Assembly (NCBI GenBank): GCA_038046785.1
Contig: JBBSVM010000002.1
Location: forward strand, 62,001 to 126,000
Reading direction: 5' to 3'
Source of the DNA: JAHFTW01 sp038046785
GTDB lineage: Archaea; Thermoplasmatota; E2; JACPAO01; JAHFTW01
DNA: 64,000 nucleotides
A program made the position numbers and the translations under genes. Within the stretch, counting starts at the first letter, position 1. Each line of letters starts with the position of its first letter. The notes beneath the pieces were generated by a model, which made no database searches, was not told where the DNA came from, and saw nothing but the letters and a program-made list of their open reading frames with translations. Of this stretch, positions 20,350-28,240 are shown one piece after another.

Positions 20350-21786
20350 TTACGCCGTCGCCGGTTCGTTCACGGCCGGGTTCGGCCCTTCGTAGCGGAA
20401 CACGACGAGGCCGTTGCCCGATTCAGAGGCGACGACATGGGTCGGATCGGCCCACCAGGCATCAAACGCGCTGCCGCCGAGGAGGCCGCCCGTGCCGCCC
20501 GCCTGGACGAAGGCGTAGCCGACGGTGCGCGGGCGGGCCAGGTTGGCGGCGTCGTGGATGTCGAACACCCAGAAGCCGGCGCCGTAGCTCGCCAGGACGA
20601 CGCGGCCGTCGCGGAAGTCGAAGTAGTGCGGGCCGTAGCTGCCGCCGTTGGAGGTGGCGTTGCCAGGGATGCGCCAGTTGCTGACGAACTGCGGCGCGGC
20701 CGGGTCGCTGACGTCGATGACCGACATGTACCCGGTCGTGTCCTGGCCGGAAATCTCGGGCTCGGCGACGACGATGACCTTGCCATCGATGAGAGTCTCG
20801 GACTGGCGCGCCATGTGAATCTCCTTCGTCGGAGCCAGGCCGAAATCGGTGGCGGAGCCGATGCGGGTCGGGTTGGCGGGGTCGGTGACATCCACGATGA
20901 CGACGCCGAGGTTCCAGTACGCGATGTACGCGTAGGTGCGGCCGGTGAGCGGGTGGACGCTGATGCTGACGTCGTGCGGCATCATCTCGTCCGGCGGCAC
21001 GATGCTCTCGCCGACGGCGGCCGCGTCGATGTAGCTGGAGACCTCGACGAGTTGCGCGAGGGGGCCGGAGTCGTCAAGTCGGTAGATGACGAGGCGCTGC
21101 AGGCCCGGCGGCGCGAGGCGCACCGGCGTCACCGAGGTGCCAACGTACTGCCACGAGTAGACGCTCGCGAAGACGTAGTCCTCGCCGTCGATGTTGGCGT
21201 AGGTGATGCTGTGCGGACCGTTGGGGGCGACCGGTGTGAAGCCGGCCCAGCGCGGGTTGGCCTTGTCGGAGATGTCGACGATGTGGATGCCGTACGGCAG
21301 CGCGCCCGGGATGGAGGTGGGGTTGGTCGCGTCGGGGATGCCGGCGCCAGGAATGCGCTGCGTCTCCCAGAAGGCCCAGTTGCCATCGTCGGAGACCTCG
21401 ATGTCCGCCTCGAAACCGGCGTCGAGTCGGATGGAGGAGACGTAGGTCGGGTTCTCGATGTCGCGCACATCGAAGATGACGAGGCCCTCGTCGGTGCCGC
21501 TGCGGCAGAGATAGGCGTAGCCGCCCTTCACCGCCGTCTCGATGAAGCCCTCCGCAACGCCGGGGGTGCGCTCCGGCGGGCCACTCAAAGTGGCAAGGCG
21601 GACGAGGTTGTACGAGGAGGGGAAGGCGGGGTCGGGGCCATCGGGGGAGAGCGGTTCGCCGATGGCGTTCTCCAGGGCGTCGTAGATTCGGCTCTCGGCT
21701 GCCGCGGTCTCCTCGGCAGGGGTCGCAGAGGGTGCTGCACAGCCAGCGACGAGGGCGACAGCGAGGAGGGCGAGGAGGGGGCGCAC
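20350..21786 (-). CDS. LVIVD-repeat beta-propeller lipoprotein, second copy
   Basis: A 478-residue surface lipoprotein. The GTG at 21786 is chosen because it opens a signal peptide (MRPLLALLAVALVAGC) with a lipobox; the frame stays open far upstream but only as antisense of the ABC genes. Blades contain LVIFDVRDIENP, IHIVDISDKANP, VVIVDVTDPANP and MSVIDVSDPAAP, spaced 50-70 residues apart. It is the same family as 8810-10237 but clearly diverged. It is divergent from the ABC exporter ATPase with only 24 bp between starts, so the two promoters must overlap or lie inside the genes. Confidence 0.75.
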   Translation of the reverse strand: MRPLLALLAVALVAGCAAPSATPAEETAAAESRIYDALENAIGEPLSPDGPDPAFPSSYNLVRLATLSGPPERTPGVAEGFIETAVKGGYAYLCRSGTDEGLVIFDVRDIENPTYVSSIRLDAGFEADIEVSDDGNWAFWETQRIPGAGIPDATNPTSIPGALPYGIHIVDISDKANPRWAGFTPVAPNGPHSITYANIDGEDYVFASVYSWQYVGTSVTPVRLAPPGLQRLVIYRLDDSGPLAQLVEVSSYIDAAAVGESIVPPDEMMPHDVSISVHPLTGRTYAYIAYWNLGVVIVDVTDPANPTRIGSATDFGLAPTKEIHMARQSETLIDGKVIVVAEPEISGQDTTGYMSVIDVSDPAAPQFVSNWRIPGNATSNGGSYGPHYFDFRDGRVVLASYGAGFWVFDIHDAANLARPRTVGYAFVQAGGTGGLLGGSAFDAWWADPTHVVASESGNGLVVFRYEGPNPAVNEPATA

Positions 21787-21810
21787 GGCCTCTCCACCGC
21801 ACGCTCCAAC

Positions 21811-22785
21811 ATGATGTTTGTGCGCCGCAAGCCGTGCCTTCAAGTGGGCAAGGCCGGTCGCAAAGCCGTGAACGCCGTCGTCGCGAGAGGGCTGCGCAAG
21901 AGCTTCGGCGCGTTGGAGGCGGTCGCTGGTCTCGATCTGGAAATCCCGCGCGGCGTCTGCTTCGGAATCCTCGGCCCCAACGGCGCCGGAAAGACGACCA
22001 CCATTCGGATGTTGCAGGCGCAGGTCCACCCGACGGCGGGGTCCTTGACCGTGCTCGGCCTCGACGCCGCCACCGGGGGCCGAGCCCTGAAGGCACGGCT
22101 TGGCATCCTGCCGCAGGAGAACAATCTCGACCCCGACTTCACGGTGCGGCAGAACCTGCTGGTGTATGCGCGCTATTACGGCATCCCTCGGCTCGAGGCG
22201 GAGCGGCGCGCCGACAAGTGGCTCGCGTTCGTGCAGCTCACCGACAAGCGCGACTCGGCCATCCAGGAACTCTCCGGCGGCATGAAGCGGCGCCTCATTC
22301 TGGCGCGCTCGCTGCTCAACGACCCGGAGATGCTGGTCCTCGACGAGCCGACGACCGGTCTCGACCCGCAGGCGCGCCACACCGTCTGGAACGCCATCCG
22401 GCAGCTGCGCCGCGACGGCAAGACCATCCTGCTCACAACCCACTACATGGACGAAGCGGAGCAGCTCTGCGACGACCTCATCATCGTGGACAAAGGTAAA
22501 CTGCTGGAACGCGGCGCGCCACGCGACCTCATCGCCAAGCACACCGGCGGAGCTGCCGTCGAAGCGGTCGTCGGCTGGAGCGAGGAGGGCACCGCCGTCG
22601 CGGCCGCTTCGGCCAAACTCACGGCCGCCGGCATCCTGCACGAGAAACTTCCAGATCGCGTCATCGCGTACGGCGCCGCGGCCGAAGCCGCCGTCGCTGG
22701 TCTTGGCGCCAGCGAGGTCATCCACCGCCGCGCCAGCCTCGAAGACGTTTTCCTTCGCCTCACCGGGAGGAATCTGCGTGAGTGA
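21811..22785 (+). CDS. ABC-2 type exporter, ATP-binding subunit
   Basis: A 324-residue ATPase of the CcmA/NatA group. Walker A GPNGAGKTTT, Q-loop LPQEN, signature LSGGMKRR, Walker B MLVLDEPTTGLDP and the H-loop TTHYMDEAEQL are all intact; the C-terminal 80 residues are the extra domain found in drug and lipid exporters. I use the ATG at 21811, but the conserved domain begins only at about residue 22 and a GTG at 21868 is a serious alternative. It overlaps the permease gene by eight bases, so both form one exporter. Substrates of such systems include drugs, lipids and polysaccharides; none can be named. Confidence 0.88.
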   Translation: MMFVRRKPCLQVGKAGRKAVNAVVARGLRKSFGALEAVAGLDLEIPRGVCFGILGPNGAGKTTTIRMLQAQVHPTAGSLTVLGLDAATGGRALKARLGILPQENNLDPDFTVRQNLLVYARYYGIPRLEAERRADKWLAFVQLTDKRDSAIQELSGGMKRRLILARSLLNDPEMLVLDEPTTGLDPQARHTVWNAIRQLRRDGKTILLTTHYMDEAEQLCDDLIIVDKGKLLERGAPRDLIAKHTGGAAVEAVVGWSEEGTAVAAASAKLTAAGILHEKLPDRVIAYGAAAEAAVAGLGASEVIHRRASLEDVFLRLTGRNLRE

Positions 22786-23581
22786 AGCCCCGTCGGCACG
22801 GAAGACGACGGCGCCGCTTGACCTGCGCTTGTCGGGCGTTCTCGCGTTCGTGGCGCGCAACCGCGACGTGTACCGCAAGACATGGAAGACCAACTTCCTG
22901 CCGCCGCTTCTCGAGCCGTTCCTCTACCTGCTCTCCGTCGGCTACGGTGTTGGTGCCCTCGTCGGCACCCTTGGCGGCGTCCCGTACGCTGCCTTCGTGG
23001 CGCCCGGCATCCTCGCCATCACCGTGATGCAGTCGGCGTTCTTCGAGACGACCTACGGCTCGTTCGTGCGGCTCGTCTTCCAGCGCACCTGGGACGCCGT
23101 CACCGCGACGCCGGTGAGCCTGGACGACGTTTTGGTCGGCGAGATGGTGTGGGCGGCAACGAAGTCGGCCCTCAACACCGGCCTCATGGCCGTCGTCATC
23201 GCCGGTTTCGGGCTTCTCCCCTGGTTCGCCATCCCGATCGTCGTCGTGGTCGGCTTCCTTGGGGGCCTCATCTTCGCCGGACTCGGACTCCTCTGCAGCT
23301 CCCGCGTCAAGAGCATCGACGGCTTCAGCTTCGCAATGTATCTCTTCATCACGCCGATGATGCTGTTCGCGGGCACCTTCTTCCCGCTCGCCCAGCTTCC
23401 CGCCGGAGCGCAGGCGGTGGCGCAGGCCTTGCCGCTCACGCACGTCGTCGCCGTGCTGCGGCCGTTGGCCCTTGGCGACTGGGCTGCCATCCCTGCCCTC
23501 TCCGCCGCCTACGTGGCGGCCGCCTCCTTCGCCGCCCCGGCGCTGGCGCTCTGGCTGATGAAACGCAAACTGCAACGTTGA
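22778..23581 (+). CDS. ABC-2 type exporter, permease subunit
   Basis: A 267-residue permease with six predicted helices: LEPFLYLLSVGYGVGALVG, GILAITVMQSAFFETTY, ALNTGLMAVVIAGFGLLPW, FLGGLIFAGLGLL, MMLFAGTFFPLAQLP and a C-terminal helix ending in MKRKLQR. The FFPLAQLP element is typical of the ABC-2 family. The GTG start at 22778, overlapping the ATPase stop and preceded by GGGAGG, is the best supported. It works with the ATPase encoded immediately upstream. Confidence 0.87.
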   Translation: MSEAPSARKTTAPLDLRLSGVLAFVARNRDVYRKTWKTNFLPPLLEPFLYLLSVGYGVGALVGTLGGVPYAAFVAPGILAITVMQSAFFETTYGSFVRLVFQRTWDAVTATPVSLDDVLVGEMVWAATKSALNTGLMAVVIAGFGLLPWFAIPIVVVVGFLGGLIFAGLGLLCSSRVKSIDGFSFAMYLFITPMMLFAGTFFPLAQLPAGAQAVAQALPLTHVVAVLRPLALGDWAAIPALSAAYVAAASFAAPALALWLMKRKLQR

Positions 23582-23635
23582 GACCCGGGAGCAATCTGGC
23601 ACAAAGTCTATGCCGCGGGCAGGCGAGTTTGGCGC

Positions 23636-24184
23636 ATGCGAACCGTTCCGCTGGCCGTCCTTTTCGCCCTGGCTCTGCTTTCTGGCTGTCTCGGTCCGGG
23701 TGCCGGAACCGAGCAGCCCGCCCCCGCCCCCACCACTGCGGCGGATGGGACCACGACCACGCCGCTCGGGCCTGCCTGGTCGTTCACCGACACCGCGGGC
23801 GCCACGATCACGCGCGACGGCAACCTCGGCCACCCGACGGTCCTCTTCTTCATGGCGACCTGGTGCAGCACCTGCCGCTCCAACACGCCCCGCCTGGCCA
23901 CCATCCAGGATGAGTTCGCGGCGCAAGGTCTCAAGTCCTACTCGCTCAGCATCGAGCCCAACGACGACAAGGCGGACCTGGAGGATTGGAAGGCGCGCTA
24001 CGACAACCCCTGGCCGCACGGCAACGACGCCGGCCTTGCCAACGCCAAACTGTTTGGCGTGACCAGCCAATCCAGCATCGTCGTCCTCGACGGCCACGGC
24101 AATCCCGTGAAGCAGTGGGGCTACGGCGGCGCCTCGGAGTCCGACCTGCGCAAAGCGGTGCAGGACGCCTTTGCTCGTGCCTAA
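23636..24184 (+). CDS. TlpA/ResA-like thioredoxin-fold lipoprotein
   Basis: A 182-residue membrane-anchored thiol-disulfide protein facing outwards. The lipobox LLSGC is followed by a Pro/Ala/Thr linker, and the thioredoxin fold carries the active site WCSTC in MATWCSTCRSN. The later SSIVVLDGHGNPVKQWGY segment fits the family. It is convergent with, and two bases from, a CcdA-like gene, the membrane protein that normally feeds electrons to such thioredoxins. Together they probably reduce disulfides outside the membrane, for example in cytochrome or copper-site maturation; the client is not in the window. Confidence 0.85.
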   Translation: MRTVPLAVLFALALLSGCLGPGAGTEQPAPAPTTAADGTTTTPLGPAWSFTDTAGATITRDGNLGHPTVLFFMATWCSTCRSNTPRLATIQDEFAAQGLKSYSLSIEPNDDKADLEDWKARYDNPWPHGNDAGLANAKLFGVTSQSSIVVLDGHGNPVKQWGYGGASESDLRKAVQDAFARA

Positions 24185-24185
24185 A

Positions 24186-24860
24186 TCAAACTGGGACCGC
24201 CACGAGATAGTAGTAGACCAGGTAGAATCCCGCCGCCGAGAGCAGGAGCCCCGAACCGATATGGATGGGGCGCACCAGGCGACGCAGCAGGGCCTGGGCG
24301 CGTTGTTGCGCTGCCGCGAGGGCGACGGCGGCGACGACGAGAAGGCCGGCAAACCCGAGCGCGAAGGCGGCGACCTGGGCGACGGCGGAGGCGGGGCCGG
24401 CGCTGCCCAGACTCGCCAGCAGAGCGAAGGCAAGGGGAAGGCTGCAACCCAGGCTCGCCACCGCAAAGAGCGCTCCGAACGCGGCGAACGTCGTCACGCT
24501 GCGGCCCTGCGGAGCGCGAATCTTGGGCGTCCACTTGGGGCCTCGCCCCAGCGCAACCAGAACGCCGAGCGCCACGAAAAGCAGACCGACGGCGACGGCG
24601 GCGTAGGAGAGCGTAAGCGACAAAGTTCGTCCCGAAAGGTCCGCCTGGCTGCGCAGTATCTGGATGAGCGCCCCGGCGACAGCGAAGAGCCCCACCGCCC
24701 CCGCCGCCGCGGCGAGGCCAAAACGCAATCCGGCGCGCCAGCCCATCTTGCCCTGCAGGCCGGCGTAGTAGCCGACGTAGGCGGGAAGGAGCACGACGCT
24801 GCAGGGGCTGAAGAAGACCCCAAGACCAAGCAGGAACGCGAAGGCAGCTTCTTCCAGCAC
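24186..24860 (-). CDS. ccdA: CcdA-like transmembrane thiol-disulfide transporter
   Basis: A 224-residue polytopic protein with six helices. The two conserved cysteines that shuttle electrons across the membrane are in FFSPCSVVLLPAY (first helix) and ASLGCSLPLAF (fourth helix), as in CcdA/DsbD. It would carry reducing power from cytoplasmic thioredoxin to the TlpA-like lipoprotein encoded convergently next to it. The start is GTG. The last helix ends in FYLVYYYLVAVPV. The 140 bp between this gene and the divergent regulator at 25002 hold no recognised signal. Confidence 0.85.
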   Translation of the reverse strand: MLEEAAFAFLLGLGVFFSPCSVVLLPAYVGYYAGLQGKMGWRAGLRFGLAAAAGAVGLFAVAGALIQILRSQADLSGRTLSLTLSYAAVAVGLLFVALGVLVALGRGPKWTPKIRAPQGRSVTTFAAFGALFAVASLGCSLPLAFALLASLGSAGPASAVAQVAAFALGFAGLLVVAAVALAAAQQRAQALLRRLVRPIHIGSGLLLSAAGFYLVYYYLVAVPV

Positions 24861-25001
24861 GGTGCTCCATCGGTCCGGATGGCATCAAGGTTTTCCCAAC
24901 TTGGCGGCGAATCTGGGAAAAGGGCCAAGAGTGCGAGCGGCCAGGGGTGGCTATGTCACGGTGCGAAAGCCTGAACCCGCCTCCGGGGGTCGCAGCGTCC
25001 C

Positions 25002-25379
25002 GTGAACGCCAAGCGCCTCTTGTGGCACCTGCTTGGCGCCACGCGCGGCGGTCCGCTGCGCATCCGCCTTCTCGCCATCCTCCAGGAGCGACCCAGCAAC
25101 GCCAACCAGTTGGCGCTGGCGCTCGGCGTGGACTACAAAACGGTGCAGCACCACCTGCGCGTCCTGCGCGAGAACCGGTTGGCGGAACCGGGCGGCGACG
25201 GCTACGGCGCAACCTGGTTCCTCGGCCCTCTGGTGCAAGGGGAGTTGGCGGAGTTCGACCGCATCCGACTCCAGATGAAGCCGGTTCCCGTCGCGAATGT
25301 CGAGCCTTCCGCATCCGCCTCGCCAGCCAACGCGCCCATCGAATCCATCACATCCACAACGACCGATCTGGAGACTTGA
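25002..25379 (+). CDS. ArsR-like winged-helix regulator
   Basis: A 125-residue DNA-binding protein (GTG start). Residues 15-70 form the winged helix: GPLRIRLLAILQERPSNANQ, then the recognition part ALGVDYKTVQHHLRVLRENRL, and a wing with GYGATWFL. The tail is Pro/Ser/Thr-rich and disordered. No Cys or His cluster suggests metal sensing. The next gene, a three-helix membrane protein, starts two bases after its stop, an arrangement seen in other archaea where a small membrane protein travels with its regulator. It could regulate that gene or ccdA. Confidence 0.75.
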   Translation: MNAKRLLWHLLGATRGGPLRIRLLAILQERPSNANQLALALGVDYKTVQHHLRVLRENRLAEPGGDGYGATWFLGPLVQGELAEFDRIRLQMKPVPVANVEPSASASPANAPIESITSTTTDLET

Positions 25380-25380
25380 C

Positions 25381-25665
25381 ATGAGCCCGCTGATGACCCT
25401 CACGTTCGCTTTCGCCGGCCTCAACGGCCTCCTGGCCCTCCTCCTGGGCGGCACCTACTTGCGCAACCACAAGCAGGTGAAGAGCCCCTTCACGATGGCG
25501 CTCGCGATGTTCGCGCTCTTCTTCGTGGTGCACAGCGCGCTCGTCCTCTACCACGGCTTCACCATGATGGCCACCTTCACGCCGCAGGCGGAACGCTTCC
25601 TCTTGTTCGAGTGCATGCTGGAGACAGCGGCGCTCGGCGCCCTCGCCTACGCCACCTTCCGTTAA
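25381..25665 (+). CDS. small three-helix membrane protein
   Basis: A 94-residue protein with three hydrophobic segments: LMTLTFAFAGLNGLLALLLG, PFTMALAMFALFFVVHSALVL and LFECMLETAALGALAYAT, joined by a basic loop (TYLRNHKQVKS). It has a His in the second helix (VVHSALVLYHG) and one Cys in the third. I recognise no family. It is translationally linked to the preceding winged-helix regulator (one base between genes), so the pair probably works as a sensing module in which the membrane protein perceives the signal or controls the regulator. Confidence 0.65.
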   Translation: MSPLMTLTFAFAGLNGLLALLLGGTYLRNHKQVKSPFTMALAMFALFFVVHSALVLYHGFTMMATFTPQAERFLLFECMLETAALGALAYATFR

Positions 25666-25712
25666 ACGCGCCCCGACATGTTTGCTTTTGGGGCACCAAT
25701 TTGGGAAAAGCC

Positions 25713-25721
25713 GGTTATATT
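25713..25721 (+). promoter_or_regulatory. TATA-like box for the lipoprotein-cupredoxin pair
   Basis: GGTTATATT is centred about 24 bp before the ATG at 25741, in an AT-richer patch. It suggests a leaderless transcript for the two overlapping genes that follow. Confidence 0.5.
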
Positions 25722-25740
25722 CCACAGCGCTCCCCTTCGC

Positions 25741-26280
25741 ATGGCCAAACTCATCCTTGCCATGCTTGCCCTTGCGGGCCTCGCCCTCGCCGGCTGCATC
25801 GGCGAGACCCCCGCAAGCACCGTCACCAAGACCGTCACCAACCAGGCGACGGCCCCCACCCAAGGCGCCCTGCATTCGCAGCTGCACGCCCTCTACGCGG
25901 ACACCCCCTACCTGAACGCCGCCGGCACCGCGCCGGTCGCCACCCCCGCCCACGAGTGGCTCACCCTCGGCGACGGCAACCTTGCCTACCTGCACTGGGA
26001 CAACGACGACCCGATGAAGGCGACGAAACTCGCCTTCTACGGTGACGCCCTCGGTCCCCTCAAGGGCTGCAAAGGCGACGGCGGCATCAGCCAGGCGCAG
26101 ATTGACGCCGGCTTCAGCCACTTCCACAAACTCAAGGCGGACTCCTTCGCCGCCGGCCACGGCCCCATCCTGGGCGCCCCCGCCACCACCGGCTACTGGC
26201 TGCGCCACACCGATGCCATGAGCGGCCAGTTCACGCACATCCCAGGCCTCGACAACCGCGGCGTGGTCGAAGCGTGCTGA
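25741..26280 (+). CDS. uncharacterised lipoprotein coupled to a cupredoxin
   Basis: A 179-residue exported protein: the signal peptide MAKLILAMLALAGLALAGC has a lipobox, followed by a Thr-rich linker. The mature part has no family I recognise. It contains WLTLGDGNLAYLHWDND, CKGDGG, a His-rich SHFHKLK segment and GYWLRHTDAMSGQFTH, offering several His, Met and Cys residues that could bind metal. Its stop codon lies inside the start of the next gene, a cupredoxin lipoprotein (7-base overlap), so the two are translated together and probably act together. A metal-binding partner or chaperone for the cupredoxin is a reasonable guess only. Confidence 0.6.
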   Translation: MAKLILAMLALAGLALAGCIGETPASTVTKTVTNQATAPTQGALHSQLHALYADTPYLNAAGTAPVATPAHEWLTLGDGNLAYLHWDNDDPMKATKLAFYGDALGPLKGCKGDGGISQAQIDAGFSHFHKLKADSFAAGHGPILGAPATTGYWLRHTDAMSGQFTHIPGLDNRGVVEAC

Positions 26281-26666
26281 GCCGACTCGCGCTCGCCGCC
26301 ATTTTGGTGGCATTCTTGGCAGGCTGTGCCGGAACCGCTCCCACCTCTGCGCATGACGCCTTGCTCGTGCAGGGCCTGTCGGTTGGCGGGGCCGGTCAGC
26401 ATGGCGATCAGTTCGAGCCCAAGAGCCTCACGGTCAAGGTCGGCTCCGCCGTCACCTTCCGCATGGCGGAGGGTTCCCCGCACACGGTGGAGTTCCAGGA
26501 CACTGCCGGGGTCTCCAGTCCCAAGAGCGGCAACCTCAACCCAGGCGACGAGACGAAAGTCACCTTCGCTCAGGCGGGGACCTTCCGCTACTTCTGCGCC
26601 TACCACAGCTCAGTGGGCGGCTCCGGGATGCGCGAAGGGATGGTCGGCTCCATCACCGTCGCCTAA
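26274..26666 (+). CDS. halocyanin-like cupredoxin lipoprotein
   Basis: A 130-residue membrane-anchored blue copper protein (GTG start). The lipobox LAGC is followed by one cupredoxin domain with copper ligands His in SPHTVEF and Cys and His in YFCAYHSS; the Met ligand is probably in GGSGM, giving a longer Cys-to-Met loop (C-x2-H-x7-M) than in plastocyanin. The start FEPKSLTVKVGSAVTFRM matches halocyanin-type proteins. It overlaps the lipoprotein gene upstream. It would carry electrons at the outer membrane face. Confidence 0.82.
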   Translation: MLSRLALAAILVAFLAGCAGTAPTSAHDALLVQGLSVGGAGQHGDQFEPKSLTVKVGSAVTFRMAEGSPHTVEFQDTAGVSSPKSGNLNPGDETKVTFAQAGTFRYFCAYHSSVGGSGMREGMVGSITVA

Positions 26667-26683
26667 GGATTCTTGGTTCGCCC

Positions 26684-26722
26684 CTTCTCCCTCTTTCTCC
26701 CTCCTCCTGCAATTGTTTCTTC
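26684..26722 (+). terminator. polypyrimidine tract after the cupredoxin gene
   Basis: A C/T-rich stretch of about 38 bases with TTTC repeats. The gap up to 26806, before the convergent transporter gene, holds a short palindrome around GGGCGAAAAATCGGCC but no gene. Confidence 0.45.
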
Positions 26723-26806
26723 ACAGACGACTCCCCGCCATGCGGAGCCCAACCGGGGAAGTTTTGGGCGAAAAATCGGCCTGGTGCCGATTTGAACGAA
26801 CGCCAA

Positions 26807-28240
26807 CTATTGCGAGCCGCCGCGGCGTCGGCGCGCGGCAAAGGGCGCGGCCATGAATTCCACGTAGTAGGAGACGGCGTGGATGAGGCCACGCACGCCC
26901 GCAATGGAGGACATTTGGTGGACCTCTTTCCGCAGGGCGCGGGCCACGTCCATGGTCCGTTGGCCTTCTGGGGCTGCCATTCGGGAAACCGCGGCCGCGC
27001 ACGCCAGAGCGATTCCCACCGAAGCTAGGCAGAGCACTTGGAAGCCCCTCAATTCCCAAGCCCCAATGAGGGGTAATTCAGTTGAGAACAGGACGCCGCG
27101 GCCCATGGCTTGCCAAGCTGCACCGGCCACCAAGACGCCGAGACCGCCGGCGGCCGCCCGCACGATGGAGACGCCAGCCAAGTGTGCGGCACCGGCGCTC
27201 GCAGGCGCGCTACGCAAGAGCAGGTTGGTGCTGGCCAACTCGATGCCGCCCATGGCGTAGCCAGAGAGGAAATGCAATGCGGTGAGCACAATCAACATCG
27301 TCCATCCCGCGCCCCATCCGGTCAGGGCCCAGCCGACGAAGCTCAGGGCGAGAATGCTGAGCGAGACGGAGAGCAGGCTTCGGTCGCCGTGCCGATCGGA
27401 GATGTGCGCCCAGCCGCGAAGGCCGGCCAGGTAGGCGATTTGGCTGACGATGGCCAACACAGTGACCGCCAGGTAGCTGTAGCCAAGGCTTCGAAGGAGG
27501 TAAACGGCCGTGAAGGGCAAAGCGAAACTGATGGTCACGGCGGTGAGGCTGAGCGCGCCCAGGAGGCCTTGTGGTGCGTTGCGGACGGCCGTCCAGACTT
27601 GGTGCAGGCTTTGGCCTGCTGGGGCACTGGGCGGGGCGACGACGTTGGGGGTTCGCGCCAAGGCGGCCACGCCGGCCAAGCCGGCAAAGCCACCAAGTCC
27701 AAACAGGATGGCGTACCCGATTTGCGGGTTGCCGCCGGATTCGAAGAAGTCGAGGGCCGTTCCGGCCGCCAACATGACGACCAGGGTCGCTAGGGTCGCG
27801 CCGCGCAAGCGTTGCCCAAAAAATGAGCCGAGCTCGTCGCAGGGAAGCAGGTCGCGCATCCACCAATTCCACGCTGCCGTGGCAAAGACCGTCAGGACGG
27901 ATGCAACGCCCAGAATCAGCAGGAGTTTGTTGATGTTCAGCGTCACGCCCGGCAGGACCAGGAGGGCTGCCACGAGAAGCAGCAAGACTCGGGCGGCACC
28001 CGCGGTCCACACGACCACCTTGCGGCGGTCTTTGATTCGTAGCAGCAGGGCGACTGCTGGCAGCTGCACGACTTGGGCGAGGAACGGCAAGGATGCTAGG
28101 ATCGCCAGCCGCCAATTGTCGGCCCCGATGAGCACGGCAAGCCCAGCTAGGAAGGCACCGCCAGTCAAACCATCCATGAGGCGCGAGAAGACGGCATCTG
28201 CAAGCAGGGGTCGTCGAATCGCGTCGTCCAAGTGGTTCAC
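26807..28240 (-). CDS. major facilitator superfamily transporter
   Basis: A 477-residue membrane protein with about twelve helices in two halves, separated by a hydrophilic loop near residues 215-240. The GWAHISDRHGDRS loop is the inter-helix motif A equivalent in the second half. The C-terminus is basic (AARRRRGGS). The GTG start overlaps the stop of the glycosyltransferase gene by four bases, so it is the last gene of a four-gene operon with a glycosyltransferase and a sugar-phosphate phosphatase. Export or uptake of the resulting glycoside is a likely role. The substrate is not readable from sequence. Confidence 0.8.
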   Translation of the reverse strand: MNHLDDAIRRPLLADAVFSRLMDGLTGGAFLAGLAVLIGADNWRLAILASLPFLAQVVQLPAVALLLRIKDRRKVVVWTAGAARVLLLLVAALLVLPGVTLNINKLLLILGVASVLTVFATAAWNWWMRDLLPCDELGSFFGQRLRGATLATLVVMLAAGTALDFFESGGNPQIGYAILFGLGGFAGLAGVAALARTPNVVAPPSAPAGQSLHQVWTAVRNAPQGLLGALSLTAVTISFALPFTAVYLLRSLGYSYLAVTVLAIVSQIAYLAGLRGWAHISDRHGDRSLLSVSLSILALSFVGWALTGWGAGWTMLIVLTALHFLSGYAMGGIELASTNLLLRSAPASAGAAHLAGVSIVRAAAGGLGVLVAGAAWQAMGRGVLFSTELPLIGAWELRGFQVLCLASVGIALACAAAVSRMAAPEGQRTMDVARALRKEVHQMSSIAGVRGLIHAVSYYVEFMAAPFAARRRRGGSQ

